Below are positions 21,778 to 33,151 of a DNA stretch of 64,000 nt, one piece after another. The translations under genes were made by a program, and so were the position numbers. Source of the DNA: Folioceros fuciformis (taxonomy: Eukaryota; Anthocerotophyta; Anthocerotopsida; Anthocerotales); contig JBNGIO010006231.1 of NCBI GenBank assembly GCA_049999805.1, positions 124,451-188,450 of the forward strand. The letters run 5' to 3'. Under the pieces are notes generated by a model, which worked only from the letters and a program-made list of their open reading frames with translations, was not told where the DNA came from and made no database searches. Each line of letters begins with the position of its first letter. Positions within the stretch are counted from its first letter, which is position 1.

Positions 21778-22715
21778 GGACCTCGATGAGTCATCGGTTT
21801 GACACTTTCTCTCTCACAGTCCGGTGTCTTACCCCCGAACAGACAGTGTAACCACTGGCAGGTTTTGGAATCCTAAAGATTTCGAAAGGTAGGCTGTTGG
21901 GCAGTAGACTCCTAAACATATTCAGCCATGCTTAGTTTCGTGGGAAGGCCATCCAACGCTATCGCGGATGGAGTAATCCATCCATGGGTACATATACTGT
22001 AGTCATGCGAACCTACGCTGGCTCTCTTCACAAAGACTCTTAACTACAGTGCTACACAAGGAGATCGTAATCCATGCTTACAGTGACTTCCCTCCCCACA
22101 CTCCTGGGTTTGGGATAATAAGGAACAATGCAAAGTCCTGGGTTTGGGATAACAAGGAACAATGCAAAGGCTCAATGGCAGGGCAAATGTCCAACCAGCG
22201 AAGTAGTTGAAGAGAGCATAATCAACACTAACCTTGATTCTGAAAATATTCAGATCAACCCTGAGCCCTATCCCAGCTCTCTAGCTGGTCGATCTAAATC
22301 TATCTTGATTCTCTTGTTTTCAGCTACGTAGCTGGTTGATCTCAAGGTTCCGAAACAATGCATTGATTGATGACAGGGTGGAGAGAGGAGAACCGAAGGT
22401 GGAGACTGAAAGCAAAGCTGAACAGTGCGCTCCGGCTATGCGTGAGACAATTCAATTGCGGTAATTTAGCCAACACGGGATGACCGACATTGGAAGCTCT
22501 CTAGCTGGTTGATCTTCGGGTTATGAACCGCTTAACTATTTAAGAAATGCACAACTCTTTAGACAACCAGATCCCTAGCCAAGCAGTGGTTCAAAGTACA
22601 GTTGGAAAGATCAAACTTAGAGGAATGTGATGTTTCGTCTTCAAGGCTGAACTCGAAGTGAACAAGCGACAGTGAAAAGATAATTGCAACAGCGCCAGTC
22701 CAGATCCATCTGCAA
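21778..22715. other. Intergenic stretch with short repeats
   Basis: No gene seen. It contains the 34-bp tandem duplication at 22102-22169 and three copies of a motif close to tagctggt(c/t)gatct near 22280, 22330 and 22500. Likely the TLP18.3 3' UTR and repeat debris. Confidence 0.5.
22102..22169 (+). repeat. 34-bp tandem duplication
   Basis: Two adjacent copies of a unit beginning tcctgggtttgggata differ at one position (aata versus aaca). Confidence 0.95.
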
Positions 22716-22894
22716 TGATTCAATACATTGGAATGACCATCATGATGCTCGTTTCATGTCAGAGAAATTGGACCACTCGCGGTCACAAATTGATGTTGCA
22801 GGGACCCTAGCGGCCGGTGCTAAGAAGTACTGCAGTAGTCAAAGGCCTGATTGACGACTTCAACGTATCAGTATCCCTGGAAAGAAAAAACAGA

Positions 22895-23478
22895 TCAGAC
22901 CATCAGGTCGTCAAAATCTATTGTGCCGTCTGTAGAAACGCAATAAGGAAATCCAACGTCGTCATTGGCATCCTCCGGTAGGGCGCTATACGTAGAGTTC
23001 CGCGAGTTGTATTGGAGAGGAATGCACTGGAAGCCCGCCGGACAAGAGTAGCCACAAAGGCCGCAGTTCGACACGTCGTGATATACGTCGGTGCATACGC
23101 CCTGACAGCATAGCTCGTACTCGCTGCAGCGGATGTTGCAAGCTCCGCAAAAGTCAGGATCTTGATTCAGATCGACACAATACGATCCGTTCGGCAGGTA
23201 TGAAAATACAGGTGCAGAGCAGCACGCCGGTTCTTCAAAGAACCATGGGGATTGGGAATCGCAATTGAGCTGGCGATCAACAGCGAAACCAAAACTCACG
23301 ATAAGAAAGCGAGAAGTGAAGCCAAATCTCTCAAACGTATATTATCTCGGTTAGTTGATATGGATCTTACGAGGTTCGCGACATCAGAAGTGCAATTGGA
23401 TGCAGTACTGCTGGCACTGACAAGTGTAGCAGAAAAGAACAGAACCAAGGCGAGTTGAAGGGCAGATGAGATAGCCAT
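22895..23478 (-). CDS. STIG1-like secreted cysteine-rich protein
   Basis: The Stig1 family comprises secreted land-plant proteins; known members act at the pollen-pistil interface or as apoplastic peptide precursors binding receptor kinases. Two exons on the minus strand, 23478-23371 and 23269-22895, with a GT-AG intron and codon-boundary phases. Exon 1 gives a clear signal peptide (MAISSALQLALVLFFSATLV, cleavage probably after SAS). Exon 2 carries the Cys-rich domain: DPDFCGACNIRCSEYELCC, QGVCTDVYHDVSNCGLCGYS, then CPAGFQC, and it ends in an acidic tail. An alternative reads straight upstream from exon 2 through intron sequence, which would lose the signal peptide; the spliced form is preferred. 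About 160 residues. It faces away from TLP18.3 tail-to-tail and is the left copy of the tandem duplication. Confidence 0.8.
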
Positions 23479-24064
23479 GACGCGCCGGAGAGTGAAGTTG
23501 ATGCTCGCACAAGCCGTTCTTGAAAAGCAGAAAGATAGGCAGGCGATAACTTTCGCGGGAGCAGAGTAGTGGACAGTACGGTCAGTGTGCAGGTGCCAGA
23601 CGACGCTCAGGCCCCCCAAATGTGATACAAGGCCTCGAAATAGGGGATGGGGAATTGAGGAACACTTGCCTCATTATTTGACAAGGTACCCTAATTACCA
23701 GCTTGAAAAAACACTTCTTGATATTTGTTTTGAGGTTGTTGGACACATTTGTCCTGAGTTCGTGGTGTTTTGTGTGACGCAAAGCCGGAATCGGTTCGAG
23801 GTGAGAATACCCGCTTACTAAAATGATTCCAGACGCAAGGATTAGCGTCACTCGTTTCAGAGAGATTGCACCATTCGTGGTCACAAATCAATGTTCCGAG
23901 CTAGTTCTTCTCAGCACTGCTGCGACGGTCATTTGCCTGATTGACGCTTCACCAGATCAGTGTTCCTCTGGAATAAGAAAGGAGCAGGCCCGAGAATCGT
24001 CAGGCTGTGCTATGCATTCCACAGAACGGAAATCAGGAAATCGGATGCCGTGTTCATTCCTAGG

Positions 24065-24551
24065 CTAAACGTGTACCTCTTCGGGTTTGTAAAGGAGAGG
24101 AATGCACTGGTGTGCCGCCGGACAAGAATAGCCGCAAAGCCCGCAGTTCGACACATCTGATATACATTGGTACATGAACCCTCACGGCATAGCTCGTACT
24201 CACTGCAACAGATGCTGTAAGATCCGCAGAAGTCAGGCTCTTCATCCAGATCGACGCCATACGATCCTTTCATGCTTCGGCAGGTATGAACATGCAGGTG
24301 CAGACCGGCAGCCGCACATCGCGTTTCTGCAGGGCCACGGGGCTGATCATCGCACTGGAGCTGGCGATGAACAGCAAAAGCAAAACTCATCACAAGAAAT
24401 CGGGAAGCGAGCTAAATCTCTCAGACGTAAGTCGATAGATCTCGGTCATTTCATATGGATCTTAGAAGCTCGAAGACATCGGAAAGCGAAAGAATGGCTC
24501 AAAAGAGCAGATTCGGAACCAAAGCGAGTCGAAGAGCAGACGGGATCCCAT
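24065..24551 (-). pseudogene. Decayed second copy of the STIG1-like gene
   Basis: The ATG and exon layout of the neighbouring gene are recognisable, but the first exon has lost its signal peptide. In the Cys domain several cysteines are replaced (GSYC to GSYG, CGACNIRC to CGSYSICC, CCQGVC to CREGSC). One base is missing after NVYQ near 24155, which throws SNCGLCGYSC out of frame. It abuts the retroelement island. Confidence 0.75.
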
Positions 24552-24754
24552 GACGCTCCGGAGCCCGAAGACGAAGCTTGCAGAAGTAGTTGTTAAAAAG
24601 CAGACAGGTTGGCAGGGACACCCTACCAACGTGTCTGCTGAGGGGAAGTGATGCCTGAAAGCAGACGGCCTACCGAGGGGTTACGTTGCTCGTGACTCCT
24701 TTCAAGTGCGAGTGAATGAAGGCACTGTTAGAAAAAAAAAAATCAAAGTTTTTA

Positions 24755-24870
24755 TTGAGAGGAATTATAGAACTGGACGCTGAACTGGACGTCATTGATC
24801 ACCGCATAGCACTAACAGCTCAAACATTCATGCTAGTCACTTCACCATTCTACCATGGTTGTGTTATATT
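24755..24870 (+). repeat. Left edge repeat of the retroelement island
   Basis: About 110 bp (gaggaattatagaactggac ... catgctagtcacttcaccat) resembles 34035-34145 in the same orientation. Probably LTR pieces of one retroelement family; no intact LTR ends are visible. Confidence 0.6.
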
Positions 24871-25573
24871 ATTTCATTATTCTAGAAATTATATACCCCG
24901 ACTAGAAAAGTTCCTATATCATTCATTTATGTGATTGACGTCACATATATATTTAGCTATTAATTTAGAATACTTGTTCTAAAATATTAATTTTTAATAC
25001 TCCCACTCAATATATTATATTTAATCCTTCAAACCAAGAATTTTACTAAACTTAGTAGGTTTGTCTAAACTCAAACCTTCAATCAAGAGATTTGTTAGTG
25101 CATCTTGTATTGGACAATACTCAAATTTCACTTTCTTGGACTTCACCCTTTCTCTAATGAAATAATGTTTCACTTCAATATGCTTGGTCATGGCACAAAA
25201 TGTTATATTTTTGCTTTTTTTTTTTTTTTTTTTTTATCATTGAAAATTGTTAGTGCTTACTGTATTTGAATCCCAATGAAACACTTTGATTCATTATCTT
25301 AGAAAAACAAGAATCTCAATTCCTCAATCTCAATTTATTAATCATATTGGTTCCATGACTAGAGCATGAAGCCATGTATTCGTCTTAGGTAGAGGATTGA
25401 ACAACTGTAGGTTGTTTCTTACTATTTAAAGAAACAGCTCCTCTATTTAGTAAAAGAATATAATCAACGATTGATTTATTATTATCAACATCGTCTACCC
25501 ACTTAGATTCACAATATCTAATAGTCTTGCCTCATGCTGGTACTCATGTTGATGGACCAAAGTTAATGTTTGA

Positions 25574-25706
25574 TACACGCCATTCAAGTACCTTAATATT
25601 TTTTTAATAGCTTGATAATATTGTTTTCCATGGTTAATCGGTACCCCATTCAAGTACCTCAATATTCTTTTAATAGCTTGATGATATTTTTGTCCATGGT
25701 TAAACA
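25574..25706 (-). repeat. Tandem duplication inside the old copia remnant
   Basis: Two diverged copies of a unit of about 66 bp; both translate on the minus strand to versions of NHG(Q/K)(K/Y)(Y/H)QAIK(R/K)ILRYLNGV, so a piece of the RNase H lead-in was duplicated in place. Confidence 0.75.
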
Positions 25707-26351
25707 TAAATTGATTCAGAATTGCCTGTGCTATATCAAGCATTGTCCCTATAGATAGTCCCTGTAGAGAGATTGCTTTAGTATAGAGTCTTATCTACCT
25801 CCTTCATCTCGGCCTGAGTTATTGGATTCATTTCACTTGAGTTTCTTGTTAAGCACCATTGGTGTCTTAACTATCTTACAATCTTGCATTATAAAGCACT
25901 TAAGAAGGTTTTTTATGTATGTCTTTTAACTTAATGAGATTTCTTATTACTCTTTTTCCCTCATTTAAGTTGTATCTTTTAAAGATAATGAAGTTTACCT
26001 AGATCTCTCATATCAAAAGTATTATTATTAAGGTCCTTCATTTTGCATAACTTAATCATTGCAAACCAGAAGAGGAGTCTCTACATAAATAGCAATGTTT
26101 TGAATTCTTCTATTCTCTCGACACAAACATTCCATTCTCCATGGGTTCACTTAACACCTTAAGCTAAGAAGAAATTGTCCATCTTAACATACCAAGTAAG
26201 TGCATATTGCTTAATGTCATAAATTCACTTTAATAATTTGCATAGCTTACTTTTTCGAGCTGGTATTTCATTCCTTTCCGGCTGATGTACATAGATTTCT
26301 TCTTTTAAATCTCCATTAAGAAATGAAATGTTGTGTGGACATCCATATGAT

Positions 26352-26474
26352 GGTCTCGAGATCTATAGCAATAGCTAATGCTAGGAGTACATTATCTCAA
26401 GATTTATAGCAATAGCTAATGCTTAGAGTACATGATCTCGAGATCTATAGCAATAGCTAATGCTCATAGTACAC
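26352..26474 (-). repeat. 41-bp triplication inside the old copia RT
   Basis: Three near-identical 41-bp units (26352-26392, 26393-26433, 26434-26474) around ctatagcaatagctaatgct. Because 41 is not a multiple of three, the array shifts the reverse transcriptase frame. Confidence 0.9.
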
Positions 26475-26574
26475 AAATGGCTATAATCTTGGCTACTAGA
26501 GAGAAAGTGTCTGTGTAATCAATACCCTGCACTTGTGTATATCCCTTCACAACTATCCTTGACTTATAATTCCT

Positions 26575-27649
26575 GACACTACTATCAACGTTATGTTTTA
26601 TTTAAAACACCCATCATGACCTTATGCACTTCTTGTTGAAGCAGCGTGGTGTTGGATGCTCACGGATCAGCCGTGTCTGACGAGGGCACATTTCATATCA
26701 ATTAGTTCAATTTTGTACCCGTGGTAGCTTACAAAACTAGGTAGAACTGTAGAAGAGCAATTTAGGCAGTTGTACTGATATAGACGCATTCACAGCCCAT
26801 TTATGTTCCTATAAAGTATTCATCCTGTGTATAGCATTCCGCTTTATGGCATCGGACCCTCTAGCCTTTCCTCTTTTTCGACATCACCTCGGCCCTACGC
26901 TCGTGGTCTACATTGATCCTACGAGATGGGGTGCGGACGATCAACATGAGCCAACAATCCTGAGGACCACGTGATGCCTTGGTACCGCACTGCAACGGCT
27001 TTTGTGACAGTAAGCAACTCGACCCCTCAGAGATTAGCAATCTATAGGAAGTGCAGAGACAACATAGCTCGAGTATTATTCTTCGAAGGTCTTAGAAATG
27101 AAGAAGCCCAGCAATACCACGCTAGAACTGGTCTGCCCTCACACTCTCCACCACACTCCAACACAGTGGCAACACCAGCAAGACGCAACAACCTCTTCCA
27201 TAGATTCCACTAAGCATTTTTCCAAAAGGATGAAGCAACCACCACAATCACTAATTGTTGTCCACTTCATGTGCACCTTCGTACCATAAAATCCCAAGTT
27301 GTGGCCTTGCATTTGTTGCCAAGCAAGCTCTTCTTGAGTAGCAACCAATGTTTGTAGCTCAGAGGCCCTCCTTCATGGCATGCTGGCCTTCAATCCTCTC
27401 TGCAATGCACCTGCAGCAATAAAACGCGTCAGAATAGCTATATCTAATCCTATTGTAATCAACTCCACTAAGATAGATTTTCATGATATAGATCGCTTCA
27501 ATGGAAGTGATTTTGACATGGGAGATGTGAGTCATCACACTCCTAGAAGAACATGATCTAATGTTTATAGCCGATAGCACCACACCTATACCTTGAGCCA
27601 CTATAAACTTGATCGGTACCCCTGACTTCATTGCAGCTTATAGAATTGT
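26575..27649. other. Retroelement-island filler
   Basis: No gene recognised. The short open frames (for example 26971-27213 plus, 27359-27631 minus) have no domain I can name. Position between copia fragments suggests retroelement debris. Confidence 0.4.
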
Positions 27650-27905
27650 AGAGCACATAGCATACTTATATCAACCATAAACAAGAGCATGCTCCAGCAT
27701 ATGTGGGGTCAAAAGACTGCTCACAGTATCTGGAAAACCTTCAAAGACATGTTCCAAGCACAGAGCTCAATGTCGTTGATCAACGCTACAAGACAATTGT
27801 ACCCATTAACAGACACTAAGAGTGTCAAGCAGCACATAAACGTCTTCTGGTCCTTATAGGCCAAGTTCGCTTCAAATGCAAGGAGCATTACAAAACTTAA
27901 AGCAG
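27650..27905 (+). pseudogene. Copia gag fragment
   Basis: A plus-strand frame gives AHSIWKTFKDMFQAQSS and SLINATRQLYPL, typical of the plant copia gag (UBN2) region with its conserved Trp, followed by a stop. It sits immediately upstream of the 5' LTR of the larger element and differs from that element's gag, so it comes from another element. Confidence 0.6.
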
Positions 27906-27918
27906 CGATTGTACTACT

Positions 27919-28104
27919 TGTTAAGGTTATTTAGATAACCATGGGTTAAGTTAACCTAACTCGGTTAAACACATGCCTTTTGGGTTTAACAAACTTGACA
28001 CTGTAAAAGCTACAATTTTGTACAAATTTAAGTTAAGTTCTTTTGCTGCATTGTCTCAAGTGTTCTTTGTCTAAATAAACCTTGAAAAAATGCATAAAAT
28101 AACA
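27919..28104 (+). repeat. 5' LTR of the copia element
   Basis: 186 bp starting TGTTA and ending TAACA (a perfect 5-bp terminal inverted repeat with TG...CA ends), immediately followed by the primer-binding site. An aataaa motif lies near its 3' end (about 28074). Confidence 0.85.
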
Positions 28105-28116
28105 TGGTATCAGAGC
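28105..28116 (+). other. Primer-binding site for initiator tRNA-Met
   Basis: tggtatcagagc is the standard plant copia primer-binding site complementary to the 3' end of initiator methionine tRNA, directly abutting the LTR. Confidence 0.9.
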
Positions 28117-28475
28117 TCTCGATGCTCTGAGACTTCCGCTGCACTATTACTTATGTTGTTTGCAATGTGACTGCAAACATGTCTAGTCTAGTGTGTCTAT
28201 TCTGGTGTCCTAGCAATCTCTGATGATACACATATTAGACTCTTGTTCCTATGCTTAAAATGCCTAGAAGGAGTGGTAGGTGTAATCAGCCTAGCATTCT
28301 GAGAATGTCTGCAGGCACAAAAGGTTTTCAGTTAGATGTCGTGTGACATGCTTAGGGTTTGATTGAATCGTTATTCACTTAAAAAAAAAAAAGTTGAAGG
28401 GGCATTTAAGTTTTTAGAACTTACCGTTTCATGTCTTATATGGCGCTTGTCTGTTTTCTGAGCATATAGTAGAGT

Positions 28476-29246
28476 ATGTCCCTGTTTGTCGCATATACTA
28501 ATTCTGATAGTGATCCTGATCAACTCTCCTGGCTCTTCTCAAATCCATCACTTCCTCCACCTTCTATTGGTGTCAACATGACTACAGGTCAAGGACCCCT
28601 GTCCATATCTATAGGATCATCATATTACGGTGAGTTTAAGGAAAAAGATACGTTTGATGGAAAAGCATTACGTTTTGAAAGCTGGAAAGCACGTATGAGA
28701 GCTAACCTTGATGCTCGCGACGTTCTGGAGTATGTTGATGGCACTCTACCCAACCCTTTCCTTGTACTAGCTACAGCTACAATTCAGCCCATGCTTGATG
28801 ACAAGGCAAAGTGGAAGAAGTGCAACAAGGTTGCATTTGCCATCCTCTTGTCAGGCCTGGATGAGACTACTGTCACTGAGGTTGATTCGCTTGAGTCAGC
28901 AGAAGCTGTGTGGAAACAACTCCATGACACTTATCAGGTCAGAAACATATGTACCATGATCAACGCAAGAAACGACTTTCACAGTTTGAGGTTGAGGGAG
29001 GGGGAACCAGTTGGTGCTCATGTCACCAAGTTGAGGCACCTACGAGCACAACTTGCTGTGTTAGGTACCAAGATTAATGAAGTGGAGATGACAGTACAAC
29101 TGCTGACCAGCCTGCCCTTATCCTACCAATCGTTTATTTCGAGCCAAAACGTCACTTTGCGTGATGCCTACTCAGTAGCAGCAAGTGGTCAACCTTCTAC
29201 ACTCAATCTGAATGAGATAGATGGGGCCCTCCTGCAAGAGGAGTAG
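28476..29246 (+). CDS. Copia gag polyprotein part
   Basis: Open frame of 256 residues from a true ATG. It contains the plant copia gag core: FDGKALRFESWKARM (N-terminal gag motif with Trp), WKKCNKVAFAILLSGL, AEAVWKQLHDTY, INARNDFHSLRLREGEPVGA, LTSLPLSYQSF. It ends at a TAG followed in frame by basic sequence before the zinc-knuckle region, so this stop may be a mutation rather than the original end. Confidence 0.85.
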   Translation: MSLFVAYTNSDSDPDQLSWLFSNPSLPPPSIGVNMTTGQGPLSISIGSSYYGEFKEKDTFDGKALRFESWKARMRANLDARDVLEYVDGTLPNPFLVLATATIQPMLDDKAKWKKCNKVAFAILLSGLDETTVTEVDSLESAEAVWKQLHDTYQVRNICTMINARNDFHSLRLREGEPVGAHVTKLRHLRAQLAVLGTKINEVEMTVQLLTSLPLSYQSFISSQNVTLRDAYSVAASGQPSTLNLNEIDGALLQEE

Positions 29247-29395
29247 AGCCACCAACGTTCTCACTCTGGATCGCGGCTACGTGGTGAGAATGTCCTGTTT
29301 GCTGAAAAAGGCAAGAAGCAATGGAAAGGAAAGGACAAAAGTAATAAAAATTCTTCAAACAGTTCTGGTACCTCTTCCTCCACCACTAAGGCAGT

Positions 29396-32300
29396 TGCAA
29401 CTGGTGCCAGATACCTGGGCACTAGGAACGTGACTGTAGAAAGAAGAGAGCTGGAGAGCCCAAAAAGATTATTGGATCAGAGGCTCATGTGTCATCTAAG
29501 GAAGCCAAATCACAGAATGGCCAACAATAGCCTCAAAGCAGCAGTTTTGTACTCATAGTTTGCCTAACCTCGACTATAGAGAATACTCAGCATTGGTTTG
29601 TTGATTTGGGAGTGACTGCTCACGTCTGCAACAACCGACAGCTGTTCTCTTCCTTCCACAAATAGCAAACCCCTCAGTCAGTCTTTGTGGGTGATTCACG
29701 GGGCATTGAGGTAACAGGGACAGGTGTTGTAGACATACCACTTCTTGATGGGTCAACATTGCATCTTCAGGAAGACCTGTTTGTTCCAGCAATGAGCAGA
29801 AACTTGTTGTCTATTAGAGCCATTTCTCAAATGAACCTATATGGTTTTCGTTTTGAAAATAGTAAGTGCTACCTGTATTCCCTTACATGTCCAGAGAAGA
29901 CTCTTGCCAAGGCTGTCTTAGTATATGATCTTTATCAACTGGTCCAAGTGTCTAAGTTACGCACTAGAGTTCTTCTTACTGAGTACGGTGAGAAGGCTAA
30001 CTTGTGGCATGCAAGGTTGGGCCATGTGAACAAGTCAAAGTTGAATTTCATGTCGAACTCCACCTTCTATAGGGAAAAGCTCCCTAGCTATTTTCAAGCA
30101 TATACCAGCCTACACATCTTGTATACTGTCTAAACAAAAAGAATTGCCTTTCAAGAACAAACAACCTATTAGGGCTACTGTTGTTCTTGAACTTGTGCAC
30201 GCTGATATTGCTGGAAAGTTGCCTGTAAAGTCTCTTGGTGGTGTAGAGTACTATCTGTCACCAACTGACGACTTTTCCCGATATACTTGGACTTTTCCTA
30301 TCAAGTTGAAGAGCGATGTGTTCGAACACATCTCAGCTTGGATCTTTATGGTTTAGCGACAGAATGGCCAGCTTGTAAGGTGCTTTTGGACTGATAATGG
30401 AGGGGAATTCACTGGTCATCGGTTTGATGATCTCTTCCAAGCATATGGTATCATTCACCAGTTGTCAGTGCCCTATACACAACAACAGAACGGCGTTGCT
30501 GATCGCAAAAATCAAACTTTGATGGGCATGACACGCAACATGATCTCGTGGGCTAACTTACCAAAAACGTTATGGGCAGAGGTTGTGGTGACAGCTACAT
30601 ACATTCTGAATCGAATTGTTACTTTTGCTCTGCCTGGTCGCACCCCTTATGAAGCTTTCTGGGGTCGCAAGCCTAGCCTGCTGCACTTGCGTGTCTTTGG
30701 GTTACCTGCTTTTGCTTTTGTTCCTGAAGCCAAGAGGGGGAAGTTAGATGATACGTCTAAACCCTCTATCTTTGTTGGCTATTCAGAGGAATCCAAAGCC
30801 TATAAGTTGTATGACCCTAAGACCTCCAAAATTACACTGGCATGTAGTGTTACCTTCAAGGAATTTTTGACTCCTCAAACAGACTCCTCGTCTACCACTC
30901 TTGAGAGTACACGTGCTGATACTTGGTCGATGTCAAGCTTTACAGAGTTCACACATGAATACCTATAGGTAAATGGAGATGTCCCTACCCTGTTTAGACC
31001 ATGTAGCAGTGGATGCTCTCTTACAGCCACAAAATGAACCGACTGACCCTCCTTTGGTACCTGCTGTTGGTGAACCTCCTGTAGATCCAGATCCTATTGA
31101 TTTGCGGACTATGAGGGGGATCACCAAGATAATGATGAGCAACTAGGTGCTTTTGAAGACTCGAACAATAGTGTAACTCACAATGATGCTGAGCTGTCAG
31201 ATCTTGATGAGACTACTGACGTTGATCCTCCTTCTCGCTATCCTGCAAGGATGAGAAGGCCACGAGAGTTATGGGAGGAGCCTCCTTATCAATCTAAAGA
31301 CTTTAGGAGACATAGTGCAACGTAATAGACTTGCATGTACCAGATGTCAGACCTGATCCTCGAACATTTGATGAAGCACTGAATGGTCCTGATAGGGCCC
31401 ATTGGCGAGTGTCTATTAATGATGAGTACGATAGTCTTTTCAAAAACTAGACGTGGGAGTTAGCTGATCTGCCACCAGGCAGGAAACCCATTACCTGTAA
31501 ATGGGTATTTAAAACTAAACTTAAGTCAGATGGAACTATAACGAGATATAAAAGCAGGCTGGTGGCAAGAGGATTCTGATAGATCCTTGGGATAGATTAC
31601 GGAGATACTTTCTCCCCTGTAGTGAAGCCTCCATCTGTCAGAATCCTGCTTGCACTTGCAGATGGATGTTTGCACGGCCTTCCTACATGGAGAACTGGAA
31701 GAGGTTCTCTACATGAACCAACCAGAAGGGTTTGTAAGTAAGAAATGGCCTGGTAAAGTTTGCAAACTTTTGAAGACTATCTATGGTTTTAAACAAAGCC
31801 CTAGAGCCTGGTACAAACGAATTATGAAATTCTTGTGTAAGGCAGGCTTCTCATAATCATCAGCAAACTCAAATGTATTTTACTTATCTGAGTCTGGGCT
31901 CTTTGTGATCCTGGCCTTGTATGTTGACGATGTGATCCTATTGAGCAACAGCATATCACAGATGAATAAGGTTAAGAATCTTTTGAGGAGCGAATTTGAG
32001 ATGACAGATCAGGGTGCTCTGTAGTTCTGCTTGGGTATTCAGAGACTTAGAAACAAGCAAGATGGGACAATTGTCCTTCATCAATCAAAATATCTCAAGG
32101 AAATACTTAAACGGTTTCACCTGGATGAAGCTCGCCCTGTGACTACCTCTTCTGTCGTGGGTGAGAAGCTTACAGTTGAGATGTCCCCTCAGTCCGCAGA
32201 TGAAGAAAAGGATAATGGCTGGTGTCCCTTATGCTGAGGTAGTTGGATGTCTGATTTTCCTGGCGAACTGGACTAGACCAGATATCAGCTTCTCTGTTAG

Positions 32301-32930
32301 TATGGTAGCTCAGTTTATCAAGACTCCAGGTCGAGTCCACTAGGCTGCAGTTAAACGTATCTATCGTTACCTAAAGGGAACAATCAACTTAGGCCTGCAT
32401 TACACTGCTAGTGGCAAGAAGAGTTTTGTGCTGACTGCCCTAGCTGATGCTGACTAGGCATCAGATTCAAACCCTCGTAAGAGTCTGTCTGCCTATGTAT
32501 GTCTGCTAGCCTCAGGTGCAGTCAATTGGTCATGTAAAAAGCAGTCCTCATTAGCACTATCGTCTACTGAGGCTGAATACAAGGCCCTAACAGATGCCTG
32601 CAAGGAACTTGAATGGGAGAGACAGTTTTTAGAGTCTATCTTGATGACACAAGCCTCTGCAACTCCACTACTCTGTGATAATATGTCTGCTATAGCCCTC
32701 GTGGCTAATCCTTGTGGCTAATCCACGAATTCTAGGCAAGAACAAAGCATATAGAGCTTTATCACCACTACATTAGAGATGTGGTGGAGAGAAGTGTGGC
32801 TAAGGTGGAGTATGTAAACACAGATGAAAACACGGCAGATCTATTGACTAAAGGACTTTCTAAGGTCAAGCACTATAAGCACCTTGCCACTATGGGCTTA
32901 AGGGTGTTCACTATGCCCATACAAGAAAGT
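29396..32930 (+). pseudogene. Copia pol remnant (zinc knuckle, protease, integrase, RT, RNase H)
   Basis: A broken reading frame with recognisable domains: a CCHC zinc knuckle at 29396-29437 (C-x2-C-x4-H-x4-C, TAG after the His); protease around 29590-29640 (WFVDLGVTAHV, active-site Ser and Ala changed); GAG-pre-integrase (LWHARLGHVNKSKL, about 30000); integrase core about 30190-30560 (HADIAG, TDNGGEF, NGVADRKN); RT about 31430-32240 (KWVFKTKL, ILGIDYGDTFSPV, MDVCTAFLHGELEE, YVDDVILL); RNase H about 32440-32930 (SSTEAEYKAL, TKHIELYHHYIRD, ENTADLLTKG). In-frame stops: TAG at 29423, 29528, 29663, 30354, 30966, 31448, 31580, 32022, 32341, 32455 and 32733; TGA at 31577; TAA at 31854. Frameshifts occur near 30115, 31660 and 32230. 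Confidence 0.88.
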
Positions 32931-33151
32931 ACAAGATAGTGTGTGCACTACTAACAGGAAACAGCTTAATTGGCTTATTACAAGCCTGACCTTCCTGTCC
33001 AGCGCACAAAACAAGAGGACAGCTCAGTGGATGAAGCAACGTGCACATGAAGTCGTGAACTGCCCTCTGCATCGTAGAAAAGAAAAGCAAAAACTTTCAT
33101 AGTGGTGATTTACCTCTCTCAGTCGGGCAAGGGCCTTATGTATCACCAGCT

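Larger units (their letters stand above)
22716..24640. repeat. Tandem segmental duplication carrying the STIG1-like gene
   Basis: About 830 bp at 22716-23560 and a diverged copy at 23821-24640, same orientation, separated by about 260 bp. Matching landmarks: ctcgtttca(t/g) and actcgcggtcacaaat versus attcgtggtcacaaat at the left ends; the coding region in the middle; and catgacgc(g/t)ccgga followed by aaaagcagaaag/aaaagcagacag at the right ends. Confidence 0.8.
24940..26560 (-). pseudogene. Old, inverted Ty1/copia pol remnant
   Basis: AT-rich and full of stops, but on the minus strand fragments of copia pol appear in the right order: an RT piece ([15 protein letters not shown], near 26540), an RT core piece (VLLALAIAIDLE, near 26370), the RNase H lead-in (KRILRYLNGV, near 25600), and the RNase H end (TKHIEVKHYFIRE ... 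EYCPIQDALTNLL, near 25100-25190). It is much older than the plus-strand element at 27919. It contains a 23-nt poly-T run (25215-25237) and two internal tandem duplications. Confidence 0.75.

Noticed and set aside
21778-24640. CRISPR-like array from recurring short motifs
   Set aside because: Repeats are few, unequally spaced and diverged; the genome is eukaryotic, and they are explained by tandem duplication.
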